Origin: Diplolepis rosae
Lineage: Eukaryota; Arthropoda; Insecta; Hymenoptera; Diplolepididae
Assembly (NCBI GenBank): GCA_030998225.1
Contig: JAPYXD010000716.1
Coordinates: 1-64,000 of the forward strand
DNA: 64,000 bases
Direction: 5' to 3'
The notes below the pieces were generated by a model that saw only the letters and a list, made by a program, of their open reading frames with translations, searched no databases and was not told the origin of the DNA. Of this stretch, positions 45,082 through 58,385 are shown in pieces; the first letter of the stretch is position 1; every line of letters begins with the position of its first letter. A program made the translations under genes and the position numbers.

Positions 45082-48000
45082 TGTTTGTTGAAGATGAAAA
45101 ATTCAATTTTTATAAAAAAGCATATAAAAATATCCATTATAAAAATATATTGGCTTTTTTTTAAAAATTGAGAATTATACCTACTATTGCAATACTTCTT
45201 AGAAGAAAAGTACGCTTTAGTTATGTAGTGGAAATATTAGAATATAGTTTCCTAACTTGTCATAAAGCTATATCGACAAAATAAATGTCTTGAGCATGAC
45301 GCATATGTCAACGTACCTATAATAAAGGTATCCTCGAAGTAAGTACGTATGACCTGCGTTTATTGTAGAACAGCTGACACTTCCCACAGGTATAAAGGGA
45401 TATTGCGCGAGCTGACGAGGGCTGGATGACAATGAGACCCTTTCATGTGTACAGCGAGATAGATACGTACTATTCTGAACACGGATCTTGGTCCAGCGGT
45501 TGATCTCTGATCCCTCTTTGAAAGGTCGAGCTTCCAGTAAAACAGAAAAAGATAAAAAAAAAATTAACAGCAATTCGTTGAGAGTATAAACGAGGTAAAT
45601 TTAATAAACGAGGCATACTATATATTCATTGGACTTAGTTTTTTACATGCGATAAGTAGGATTTCAAAGACATGAATAATTAGAAGAGGCAAAAAGAACG
45701 GAATTGTTGAACGAGAAAAAACAGTGGAATGTTTCTGTAAATAGAGGTAAAATTTGCTAGCAAGGATGAATTGTTTATAATTAAGAAACTGCATAATGGA
45801 TGGTAATGATTACAAATTCCAGGCAAATATTCTTGAATGTGAATTTTACATTTTCTGTACAATTCGCACTCGAAATACGTCAGCTTCTTTAAATAATTCA
45901 TAGGTTTAATGCGGGTAGATCGTTAATCATTCGATTAATCCATTATTGAATGCATACCGATAGTAACGTTGGGACATCGAATTCATGTGGGATCAAAGTT
46001 CGCTTGGTTCGACTGGGACAGAGCGCTCCTCTCGTTTTTCAACTCTTCCGATACGTCATTCACGAATGTCGTTCACGACACACCAACGGATGAGGTCAAT
46101 GAAAGAGAAAAAAGCTGACAGTTTAATCTGAAAAAACTTCATTCATAATTCGATATGATCCCAGATAATTTTTGTATTTCATAAAGAAAAATCAATTGTG
46201 GGTTAATTAATAGATTGTGAGCACATCGAGGAACTGCGACAAAATTTTTGCACACTTGAAGGAACATGCGCGAGCTGAAGGCGAATTGATTCCACAGATA
46301 CCATCGCATCGCGAAAGGCTGAGTAAATTGAAGCTCCCTTGTGCTTGGAAATTGAAAAATGGACGAGAACTTTGTCGATGAATATGCAAATGATACTTTA
46401 GACGCGAAAATGTAAACTTTACGAACGTGTATAACGGTTGATGTAGAATCTAGTTGCATTTTTACAAAAAAACAGACTTGATTCACTCCGTCTTCTGAAA
46501 GTAATTTAGTTATAATAAATAAGATTTCAATGTAGAAATATTTCAACCGAAAATTTATGAAAATTTTTCTAAAATCTGTAGTAGATTTTTTCACTAAAAA
46601 AACTAAAATAGTGAATATTCAAAAGTGATGCGCAACCTCATTGGCTAAAGCTCGTTACACGGTCATCTTGCCGAGGTAAATACGTGTTTCCCTGCTTCAT
46701 CCACGATATTAGCTGCACAGGCTGGTCGCATGGAAAAATGCTAATTTTGTTGCAGCATCATCGCCAACGGTATTACGGCTCTCTTTATGGTGAGATATTT
46801 AACAATATACTCGAATATTTTTCGCTGCGTTAAAAACAAACGTGTTCATATTTTAATACAAACTCAAAAAATATTTCACTTTAAATACGGAATTTTCAGT
46901 TCAAATTTTATAATTTCTAAGATAATTTTTCGACCTAAAAAAAAAGACAAATAAATCAGTTTTAATGATTGATTTTTCTTTAAATTGGAGTATAGTCATT
47001 TGATAAAAATTTGAAAATATTGAAGTTCAAAGGTTTGAATACTTTTTGGAGATTTTGAGAAACATGATTCAATTTCATTAAATTGTTTTAAATTCCATGT
47101 TTGGGATTTTTGATTTTCAAATTATCAATATTACAATATTCGCAAATATCTTATTTTGACTATTGAAATTCGTGAGGTTAAAGCGGCATCAGCGACATAG
47201 GTAAACCCAAGTATTAAACAAGAAAACTTACGAGCAACTATGCTGTCCCATAAATTAGCCAAGAACTTGGCTCCATATTTCTATATCCTGAAGACGACAT
47301 TAGGTTGACAGCACTTAAGTTCATGGTTGCGACATACGTTAAGATTTACGCTTCGCGTTTGCTATGTGCCTTCAATCAATCATAATCATTCTTAAACATC
47401 ATTTCTACGTAAAATAATGGTTCGAAACACTTTGCATAATCGCAGAACATTTAATTGAAGTTGCTTTGAATTTTGCAAAGGCTACATCTCCTTGTAAGTC
47501 TAACACTTATATTTATTGAGTTATTTATCTAAATAAAACGTAAAATAAAATTTACAATTTATATCAAGAAAAATAATCGATACTCAGACCAAATGTTTAC
47601 ATTACACAAAAGAAATTAAAGAGAATCTAACTTCAATTTTCAAAAGTCAATAAATTTAATAATTTCACGGTAAATTTATAAATTAAGCTTACTTAGCAAT
47701 TGAGAATTCAAATATATATTTTATAAAATGAAATTTTATTAATCAACAAGTTCAAACTCTGAAGTTTTAAGTTGAAACGTCTCTAGTGTTTATCAGTTAT
47801 TAATGTGAAATCCCAGCTTACAGCTGAAGTTTCTTATAACTTATTTCAAAACTTTAAGTTCAATACATAATTATTTCCTTTTTGATTTTCTATTATAATC
47901 ATTCTACTTTTAAACTCGGGAAATGTTAAAAAATAACCTTTAAAGATTTTATGCTTCAGGCAAAATTAGAAATTAATTTTGAAATTCAATAAAGTCACTT

Positions 48001-51000
48001 ACAGAACACGAGTGAAGCAATCAAGTTTTAGAGTTCTCGAGTTAAATTTCAAATAGAGAAGGAGAAATTATGGTTACTCGAATCCTTCCAGGCGTCACAT
48101 AATTTCAGTTTGCATTGTGAAAATTCTGACATCATAACACATTGTATCATAATTTCACGAATCTGAAACAGAGTGGAAAATTGACTACAAAATAACATTT
48201 TTACTATAAAAAATTACTAAAAAAAATTAATTGAAGTCAAGATAGAAAACGAACACAATTTTTCTCATTTTTTATTTTTAGGCACCATTTTAAAAAGATA
48301 TCTTTTAGTCTAAGAAAAAAATTTTATCCTAGAATTCAAATTTATACATAATGAATAATAAATAAAACAATTCAAATTCAGTCATTTTATTTTTTATATC
48401 TAACAAAAAACGTGGAATTAATCTCAAAAATAATTCTTTCCCTTGTTTTCTACTGAAATATATATAATAATGAGAAAATGTATTGTTGAAAAAATAAATA
48501 TTTTACATTTCCCCTCCAAAAACAATATAAATAAAATTAATTAAGGCTTAAATTTGAATGTTAAACTATATACGTATCAAAAAATCGGAATGCAGCTAAA
48601 AATAAAGAAAAATCAAAACACTTTCAGCCTGCAAAAAAACCGTAAAAAAATATGTAGGTAAAATCAAAATGGTTGCTACGCCATTTTGTTAATAAACGTA
48701 TAACAATCATTAGAAATATTCATACTATGATTTTACATTTTCAAACGGAATCCCAAGTTTAAATTCACTAAATTTTTACTTGAAAATAGATCTGAAAAAT
48801 CAGTAAATGAACATCAATCGAAAAAATTTTATTTAAAAAAAAAATAAAAAAACACTGAAGAATACTTTGTCAACAATTCGAGAATAACGGCTATTTTGGC
48901 ACGAAATCATTGAACTCAATAATACATTTTAAAATTTTAGATTAAAATGTTCTTTCAATTTTTGAGGTTAACCAAAATACTTACTCGATGTCAAAATATA
49001 TATTATTTTTGTAGTTTCTGATATTCACTGCCTGATTTTGTGGAAAATCCCAAATTTGGAATCGATGAGACATGGTTCACTGTATTTAACGAATGCTAGC
49101 AATTAAATTTAAAACTTCAGTATTCTTAGCAATACTAATGATAATTTTCATATGATAATTTATTGAAATCACAAGTTTAGAGACTCGTGATGTTGAGATA
49201 CTTAGTTAGTCACAATGAAAAACACGATTAAAAAGAAAAATCTTCGATATAATATATCTGCATGCAATGAAGGCTCAGGATCATCTGTCTTTGTCTTTTG
49301 TGTTTTTTATCAACTTCTTTACCTTAGATGTTGAATCAAAGATGGCCTTCCATTCGCCGACTTCAAATTATACTCTCAATATTAAAATTGAAATCAATTC
49401 TCAATTAAAATTCATTTTTATTTTCAAATTCACCCAATTGATTTTTCTTTACTCTTATTTTCTAAGGATCTACTTTTTTCTTTTTGTACACGATTAATAA
49501 TGAAACTTTGAATATTGGGCGCGTTGAACGGTTAGAATTTTCAAATTTGAATTCTAAATTTTTTAAACCTGATAGTTACCTCATGGGCGAATCAATGTAT
49601 TCCATCGAACTGTGAAAAAGTGATTTTTTAATTATTGAAGCTTGAAGTTAGTTAATATTAATTTAAATTTTGATGTGTTATATTATGGTGAATTCCTTAT
49701 TATTTTTGTTTCGTAATATTAATTTAAGGATTCATAATATTTACATGAATAATTATGATGTGAATAGAATATATCATTCATATCAGGAATTTATCTTAGT
49801 AAAATTTGAATTTAGCGACTCGAGCGCCATCAGTGTGTAACTGTAAACATCTTAACTTAATTCTTAGAACTTCGAATTCCAGAAATTCCGTTAATATAGC
49901 AAAAGCTTTTGTTAGTTCACTACTTATTTTGGAATGTGCTCGCATTTGATGTTTCTTTGCGATTATTTGGCAGGAAGGAATCATGTCTTATTGATTCAGA
50001 CCTTGGGACTCTGTTAAAATTCTGTTATCAGGTACACATATTAGATAACCTCAACAATCGAAGTAATTAGATTTTTAAACAAATGTTGATTGGTTGATTT
50101 TTCAAATTAATTTTAACGAGAGTATTCAGTCATTTTGATTTTGGGATCCGATTCGACTATGTAATATCCTAATATAAATACTTCTAATAATTGTTCATTA
50201 TTTGTCAAGAAAACAATGAGGCCGCTATTTCTAGTTCTATTGATTTTTTCAATCAATTTTTTAGATCGAAAATCTTTACATTTTTATGCATTATTGATTT
50301 TATTCAGATTTCTTAAATATTTTATTATTTCACCTCTATAATTTGACAATGTTGAGTTTGTTATTCTGATACATGAGGTTTTCATTTTTTCGGAAATTTT
50401 TGTTTAATAGGTAAGATATTACTGTTAAGGAAGCTTGCAAGTTTTTCTAGAAACAAAAAATAAAGGAATTTATATTGTGTTATAAATAATCTCTTTAAAG
50501 TTAATTTATAATTTTAGTTTTCTTTGTTTCAACAAAATCTCAGTTTGCAAATTAATTTGTCAAATATTCAAAGAAAAAGTTTTTTTTTTCATGATAAATT
50601 CAGATGATTTTTATAAAGAATGTATTCTATTAATGTATTATTCTATTTTAGAATGTTCAAATTACAACGATATATGATGATTGGATTTTCACTATGGAAT
50701 CTGCAACGATTTTACTTTTTCCTTTGGAAGGATTGACAATTGAAATTAACATACGAATCCAGATCCACAAAATTTGATTACTTCACTTGTCTTCTGTAAG
50801 TAGCTTTATTTAATCCTAAATTAATTTTTAATTGTCCTAAAAATTTAGGTTTGTAAAATTATTTAATTATCAGAAAGTGCTTTTAAATTTAAATGATATT
50901 TCTATACCTTTTCGCTTAAAATGAGGTTGTTATTTCAAAAGTAAAGTTTTTCTGAGCTTTTGAAATTCTAATTCTTCATGTCCTAAAGTTGAAAACATTG

Positions 51001-52430
51001 ATGAATTTTAATGAATCGAAACAATGAAATCGAAACAATGAAATTTAAACAATTTGAATCTGGTAAAATTTATAAAATAATCTAATTATTGATTTTCTAT
51101 GGAAAGTTCAACTATTTTCCTTTCTTTAAAAAAATATATAAACCTCAAATTGCTTGAAATTAGTAGGTATAAAATAAAATTGGAATTATTTTCTGTTGAG
51201 TTGAACTTCTAGGTTAGGTTTTAAATTTTCGGATTATTTAATGTAAGTTTCTGAATAGAAATCAATTGACTCTAGTGTTTCCCTTTATAAGCTTCTTATT
51301 ATGTTCTCGAAGCCAAAGGGACTGACAATTCTCTATTTAAAATATTTCTGAAAATGCAGTCTCATAAAAATGCGTAGTCTGAGCTATTGCTCGTGTTGTG
51401 TGATAAGGACAAATTTAATAAAACCTTGAGGAAGAGGCCAGTCATGCCTGAAGGGAGATCTTAAGATATTACAAAACTACAGCAGGGATATATGGTCTAA
51501 CCTTCCCTTTATACCTTGCTATACAATACAAACACGAACCCCATAATATCCCCGGAAAAAACAATATGATAGGCACCTCGAGACAATTCTATTTTCATGA
51601 AAAAAATTCACATTTACGCTTTCTATGTCAGTATGAATTTTATTCACTTACAACGTGTATTTCTTGAGATATTTCGATGTCTTAAGATGAAAAACTCACC
51701 CTGTATAAATGATTCTATTGACCTCGGAAATTACGTGATAAAATCTGTATTTAGTCGGGCGCAATTCTACTCTTCTAGTAGTAGAATTCTGCTCTTGGCA
51801 GGCATACCTTATTTAAACTAAATCTAAAATATATTTTCTAATATAGATTTTAAGTTTAATAATTTTTAATCAAAATTTGGACAATTTCAATCAAAAATAT
51901 TCAAAGCGTTTCATACAAAAATCTCCAATCTAGCAAGAAAATTTTTATTATGTCAAAAATTAATTGCAATTAAACTTCTTAGTTGGAAATGCTAGATTAA
52001 AAATTATTTGGGCTTGGAATAGAATTGACTTTGGGTGAATATTTTACTTCGAAGAAAAGATTGGTAGTAGAGGAAGGGGGATATTTTTCAGAGCGTCTTC
52101 CTAATTGGTAAGTTGAATCATTGATTATAATAGCTGGCAGGCAGACGGCTTAGGCCTTCAAGCATAGATAGGGGAAGGGGGTTCTAATGTAGCTTGAAGT
52201 ATTACCATCGAGGATTGAAACTCAAGAACGAACCAAAAAAAGACTAGCGTGCAATAGCTTCAAAATTTTTAATGAGATTCCAACTTTATTAAAAAGCACA
52301 TTAAATGCAGGCGAAAAATTGTTATATTTTTTTAAAGAATTCATGGTGTGAAACCCAGTGGCACACCTAGATCCAAATATTCAGTTATTTATTTGTTATA
52401 AATAAACAATCACTCAAAAAAATTTATGGC
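45082..52430. other. Long AT-rich stretch, no supported gene (7.3 kb)
   Basis: Very AT-rich, particularly 46.8-51.3 kb. The longest open frame (46594-46139 minus, 151 codons) has no recognisable domain and overlaps another frame. No transposon ends or tandem arrays were found, apart from a three-fold short GAAACAATGAAAT-type repeat at about 51015-51050. Probably intergenic or intronic. Confidence 0.45.
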
Positions 52431-52437
52431 ATTTTTT

Positions 52438-52655
52438 ATTTGACGTCCGCCATATTGGACCCCTCATTTTAAATTTTGAAAATCTATTTTCAGATTCGTA
52501 ATCAACGACCCCAAAAACTCCAAAGAACAAAATATCGGAAAAATGGATAAGATTTTCGATTTGACGTCTGCCGTGTTGGATCCGCCATTCTGAATTTTCA
52601 AAATCCAATTTCAGATTCGAAATCAGCGACCTCGAAAACCCGTGAGTACCAAATT
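52438..52655. repeat. Two tandem copies of a ~121-bp repeat
   Basis: Blocks at 52438-52532 and 52559-52655 share TTTGACGTC-GCC-T-TTGGA, CCATT or TCATT, GAATTTT-AAAATC, TTTCAGATTCG-AATCA-CGACC and AAAAAC. Identity is about 80 percent and the spacing about 121 bp. No inverted ends are seen. The pattern is a dispersed, tandemly organised repeat of unknown class. Confidence 0.75.
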
Positions 52656-52989
52656 TGATCAAAATCGGTGAAAAGAATTAATTTGTGCTCAAAGAATTAA
52701 CAGAATATTTACATTTATATTATTTACGGGTTCATTCATTCTTTCATCGATTCTAAAAGTCTATTAGTTTGACGCCCAGGTTATTAACAGTCTTTGAGTA
52801 TATGAACAATCGATATAATCATAACATTTTCCTTCAATGAATTTTCATTTAATAACAACTTTATTCAACGGAAATGAAAAATTCTTTCACAATGTAAAGT
52901 TGTAAGATATGAAAACTCACGTACGTGAACCTGAGTGAGGACCTGTTGGGAAACTAAGAAAACTCGTTGGGGGTGAGAAAGTACTGAAT

Positions 52990-53120
52990 GGGGGGGGGGG
53001 GGGGGGTATTGAGCTGGCGCGGGGGTCTTGGGTTCAAACGAGTTGTCGAGAACTTCGTCGAAGAATAAAAACTCCACGTTCCGGGGTGAGTGCAAGAGGT
53101 ACCCACTGCCCCCCCCCCCC
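52990..53120. repeat. G17 tract followed by C12 tract
   Basis: Seventeen consecutive G at 52990-53006 and twelve consecutive C at 53109-53120, about 100 bp apart, in AT-rich surroundings. The two could pair into a GC clamp, or the G tract could form a quadruplex. Homopolymer length is prone to sequencing error. Open frames across it (99 codons, minus) are proline-rich artefacts of the tracts. Confidence 0.7.
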
Positions 53121-53623
53121 AACACCGCCCCATTTTCAACTAGTGTTTCCTTTTCTTCTGCCAACGTTGGCTTGCAACCCCAAAGGTCGGAACTGATGTG
53201 AGTGTTAGAAAGAAAAACTTATTTTTCGCAAAGAAATTTCATTCGTGTCTATATATAAGACCCCCCTCCCTCTTTTTCCTATAGTGTACTCTTAAACCGT
53301 GCCGACGAAAACATACCGAATTTTCAAGGAATGACAGTTTGAAATTCCCGCGGGCGAGAATAACTTTTTCCGAAGTTAGCAAGCCTGAAGTGGAATTAAG
53401 TTTGTGACGAATTGACAATGCGCGGGACGTGCATTTCATTTTGAAAACTTTTTAATCGAGCATGGATTAATTGAAACTTTTTCTTAAATGTTAACAGTTT
53501 AAAAAAAGATGATTAGATTATATTTATTTATTTTCTAAAGCCACTTTTATCAGTGAGTAAATTATCTGTAGTCTTTCTCTTGTAATTTTTTTGTATTCTT
53601 TATCAGAAATTTTGAGTTCTGTA

Positions 53624-53828
53624 CCATTGTAGAAGAAAATAATTGGACCCAATTGGGACCGATTGGTCTCCATTTCAAAAACATCATTCAAATAGATTTA
53701 TTAATCGGATTCAAAATGGTCTCGCCTAATTGAACCCGATTAATAAATCGGTTTAAATGATGTTTTTGAAATTGTGTCAATCGGATCAATCGGTCCCAAT
53801 CGGGTCCAATTATTTTTGTCTACAAGGG
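53624..53828. mobile_element. TA-flanked foldback MITE, 205 bp
   Basis: The left arm is CCATTGTAGAAGAAAATAAT TGGACCCAATTGGGACCGAT, then TTTCAAAAACATCATTCAAA and GATTTATTAATCGG. The reverse complement of the right arm is CCCTTGTAGACAAAAATAAT TGGACCCGATTGGGACCGAT, then TTTCAAAAACATCATTTAAA and GATTTATTAATCGG. TA lies just outside each end (53622-53623 and 53829-53830), so Tc1/mariner-type mobilisation is likely. Arms of about 85-90 bp take up nearly the entire element. Confidence 0.82.
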
Positions 53829-53830
53829 TA

Positions 53831-56800
53831 ATTATCTTCTTTGAAGGGAATATTTGTGTTTGGATTTTATTTTGGGTATGAGCCTTGTAATGTAATTGGT
53901 CTTTCAAAAATGTTGATTAAAAATAGTTTAGTCAGTTTTACAGATTTTGAATTCTGAAATATTAGGTTTAATGGAATAGTATTATTTCAAGGTAGTTGTA
54001 AATGTAATTGTAGATTACCGATATCTCTAGAGTCGAAGTGAAAGACGAAGGAAGGGAATCATACCTACGGAGTTCCTAAATGTCTGGGATTTCAAGTGTC
54101 GAATTAGGAGACGCTCTCTGTCAAAGCGTGTAACACGATGCTAATAGTGGGTTAGCGTTGTATGAATAATTCAAAGTGTCTACTTCTATCCTGACACCTG
54201 TGACCCTTGATTCACCTGTAATAATCAAATTGAAAAGGTGTAACAACCGGGTAACACTTTCCAGTATTCAAAATTAAGCAGGAAATTGAGACTAATTTAA
54301 CGACTCATTCCAAAAAGCAATCTATTTCCCACTATCAAATGAAGCTTGCAAACTTTAAAAAGAAAAATTCTTGAAATATTTGTTAATAAAAAAGCCAAGT
54401 ATATTAAAAAACTATTCTCAATTGGTTAAAAACTTTTGGGTACAAAAAAAAGAAATCATCATTTCTAATTTTAAAAAAAAGTATATTTTGCTTCAGGAAT
54501 ACATTTTCGAAGATAGTTTCGTCATGAGAGCTTAATTAGTAACAGTAATTAAAACTAATTTTTGCAGAGAAGCTTTAAAATTTTGGATTAAATAAGCTGA
54601 TTAAATTTTAGGTGATTTATCGTTAATCGCAAGATAACCTAGAAAGGTCAGGATTCATATTTCCTGTGAATACTAACAGACTTGAATAGTGCTTTAAGAG
54701 CTGAAAAGTACCGAAAGAATAACTGAAGGAGATGCGAGGAAGTCGAAGAACCTCGTAAGAGTTGCACGCGATGGACGTTACTTTTAATTTTAAAGAGGGC
54801 AAACTTTAGCGAAAGAAGAGTGATGGTTGGCAAACCAGCCTTACTTTGCCTTACTTTAGTTCTTTTACCTCCTGTGAGACTTTATTCTCTTATTTTTTAC
54901 TTTTGAGGAAGGAGAGTGGTTAGTTTTCGAACATACCTAATCACAAGACGTCAAACAATGATGGTTCTCCACACGTAATTTTTTCCACGTTATGAAAATT
55001 TGGAAATTATATCAAAACGAAATTTTGAATAGTAGACTAATACAGACAATAAACACACAATAAAATGATAAAATGTCACTGGAATCGATTTTGTCACATG
55101 GCTTCAACGTCGAACTAAATCTAAGGTTTCTATGGCAACTCGTTTTTCAATTACATCAACTTTCATAATTATGTCAAATTTATGTTTTCGGTAATTAACT
55201 ACATAGTAACTACAAACCAACAATATAATGAACATTTAATTCTATCTGATATCTCGAATTTCAAAAAAATCTTAAATCGCTTTCTGATAACTAATATTAT
55301 GTATTCATTGTGGATTTTTAGATAAAAAGTAATTTTTTTATCCACCGTTTTTAAGAAAAATTTCACCAGTGATATGTTTATTTTTTAACTGTAGTAGTCG
55401 AATAGGATAAAAATTGAAATTCTTATAATCAAATAAGTGAATAAAACGTATATTTCCTTAATTTCCGATATTCATATGAACTGGATAAATATTTTTAAAA
55501 GCAACTAGAATTAAAATAAAGTTTTTAATGATTTTTTGCCTTGAGTCAATCATTTTTGCTTGAATAAATTTTTGTCGGCTAAATTTTGTTTGTTAAATAA
55601 AAAAATTTTGGAAATTGGTTTATTCACTGGCAATTTTTTTCCCCACTCTTCATCGCTTCTCGATTCAGAGTTATTTTAATTGTAAAAGAGCAAAAAATTA
55701 TGTTTGCTCTGGAAAATGTCAGGGTTTTTCTAGAAAAATAATTGAAGGACGATAAAAAATATGCCACCGAGCAATTTGAATGTAGCACGACAAAATCCTT
55801 TGTATACACCTATTCAGTACTCTAGGTCAGACGAGTAAAAATTTATCCGTATCTAATTAACTTCTCTTCCCCCAAAAATGATTTTTAATTAAAAAAAATA
55901 CTTGAACCTATAGGTATGAATTGAATTCGGCCACATGCAGCTCATTAGTGATTTTTTGAGCCTTTTTAACCAAAAATAGTACTTGTAAACCGAAAATACA
56001 AGAAGACTTACCAGTCTCACCAAACAGAAAAGCATTGGCTCTGGTACTGCATACGAGTAGGTAAATAATAAAATACAGAACGCTCTTACCTGCCGATGTT
56101 AGGAAGATGATGGATGAAAAGTGAGTGGAAAGAGAATAAGGGCATCTCATGGAGGGAGGAAGACGTATTGTTCCTACCGAGAGAAGGTAATGGAGTCGAC
56201 CTGTCAGACAGAGTTATGTCTCTCCTGTGCATGGAATGCGTTATACCATCTTCCTCTTTTTCCCGTCTCTTTTTTTTATTAATACGGATATGGAAAAAGT
56301 TGATTCACAGGCTTTAGGCTCTGCAACAACCGACATTTGATAATCGGCTGATGGCGAGAGCGAAACTAGTGGAAGTAGACTACCATCTGTGGCTTCGTTC
56401 AAAAAGCCTCTATCACGATAAGAAATCTAATATCCAGGCTTTCGGATAACCCCCTTGCATCGATGGCGTTTAATGGATGAGAAGAATATGGCTTTCCCTT
56501 AGCTACAGTTAGCTACTTCCCTTCACACTTAACTGACAGGACATTATTATTTCAATTTACGAAGAAGTCAGAAAGTCGAGATTAAGTAAAAACTCTTGAT
56601 GGACAATATGGATTATTGATGTATGAAAGAAATTAAAACTTTATTGATGTATGCTTTATTTTTAATGTTCAAGGAAAATAAAAAAGATAAAATTGATGGA
56701 GCTCGATTGTAATTTCATTTCGGAGATGTCGAACTTTCAGCGAGAATGGTTTACAACCTGAGTCATACCATTTTGTCTAATATTGTAAATACCTTCTAGA

Positions 56801-58385
56801 GAACACTAGAAACACTAGAAACAGAATCGCGACCACTTTCTTGTAGTTTACCAGCCCTTCGTGTTACCAGTATGTAAATAAAACGAATAAAATCCTCCTT
56901 TTTATGGGTTTTGAAACGATAAATACAAGATACGTAACTGCGTTAAAGGAGCTTGTTGATCCAGGCCATCTAGAGATGAGATATTTTTTTAGTCTCGTCC
57001 AACAGTTTTTAAATCAGCTTTCTCTTGTCCCCCATGCAAGTCTGATGAAAGTATGTAATAAAAAGCAAGATAAAAACAACACAGGCGGAAAAATTACGTC
57101 CGGGCTTCTCTATAAAACTAATTTCATCAATTTATTAAATCATTAATTTTCTGCTTATGAACATTAAATCTGATCTATGATCTAAAATCAAGAATCTGTC
57201 AAAATTTACATCGCGAAAAGGCAAAATGGAATCGAAATGACCCCAAACCTTGCATGAAATAAACTTTTATCTCCATATTTTCTACTCATACAGTTTAAAT
57301 AATTTACAAGCTTTAGAATCTCTTAATTTCCTTTTTTATAATTTTGTGATTCTTGATTATTTTATTTCCTCATTTTTAAGACTTAATAATTTATGTTGCG
57401 AAAAAAAATTTGTTGAAACACCTTTGCTATCTTCTCACTTGTCATTTAGGAACTGTCCAAACGGATTCTATGGCATTCTTTTGACGGGAGACATCAATAG
57501 TGGAGGCAGGAGTCGATTCTCCGCAAGAGCGGAGATACAACGACATGTTTCCCTTCTTCCCTTGAGCTGTCGTTTACTTATTTAACGGTTATTTCACTCT
57601 CAAGCGACGAGCTCCCTCTTCCTCTTTGGTAGTTCCACGTCAAAATGATAACCGTATTGGAGGTTGGAAATATTTAATGGACTCCAACTTCTCCACCCAA
57701 AACTCGGACTCCTTATCCAGTGAACCATCTGCCAATATATATTTTTCCATTCTCATTACACATGAGGTGTGATAAATGTATGTAAAATTCGATAAAATTT
57801 ATTTCCAAAGAATGACCACGTTTCATAATCCCCTAGATCTAAAGGTTTTTTTCCCTATCCTGTCTGGCCTTCAGTCATTGTTGATACTGAAGTTCTTCTT
57901 GTGGTTGTCGAAGTCTACGGGCATAACTTTCGAGAGGATTATCAGATTTTAATGCACTTTAGTACATTTAACTAGGGATAAAAAAGGAGAAAAAAGCTCG
58001 CTAACCAGCCATATCTGTCGTCAATTTCGAAAAAGTAAAACATTTGTACACTCGAACTCCAAGAATACGAAAAGCTCGGGAACCCAAAGATACGGGAGTG
58101 TAAGGGGCCCCCACTTCTGAGACGTTTAGATTTCGAGGGCAATGCGTGAGAACGCTCACAGGCCTACTACTGGCAGCGCGCACTTGCACGCGCCTTACTC
58201 TCGAATAGGGTGGGAGTAGAAGGGGAAAACTTCTGCTCGCTTCGTTGAAGTCGAAACGCTCGTATCTTTAGAGCTCGTATCGTTGAAGTTCGAATGTAGT
58301 ATTATTGAAAACTGCTATAAATCTCTTTCACTTGATCTCTGGAAATCGGGATGGTGTTCGCGTCGAAGATATAAGTCTAGAGAAG
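53831..58385. other. No supported gene
   Basis: AT-rich to about 56 kb and mixed afterwards. Open frames up to 111 codons (57250-57585) have no recognisable motifs. No repeat ends were seen. Confidence 0.45.

Noticed and set aside
46139..46594. 151-codon minus-strand open frame as a gene
   Set aside because: No recognisable motif, AT-rich codons throughout, no promoter or neighbouring exon, and another frame overlaps it.
52865..53164. Proline-rich 99-codon open frame
   Set aside because: It is created by the poly-C and poly-G tracts and disappears outside them.
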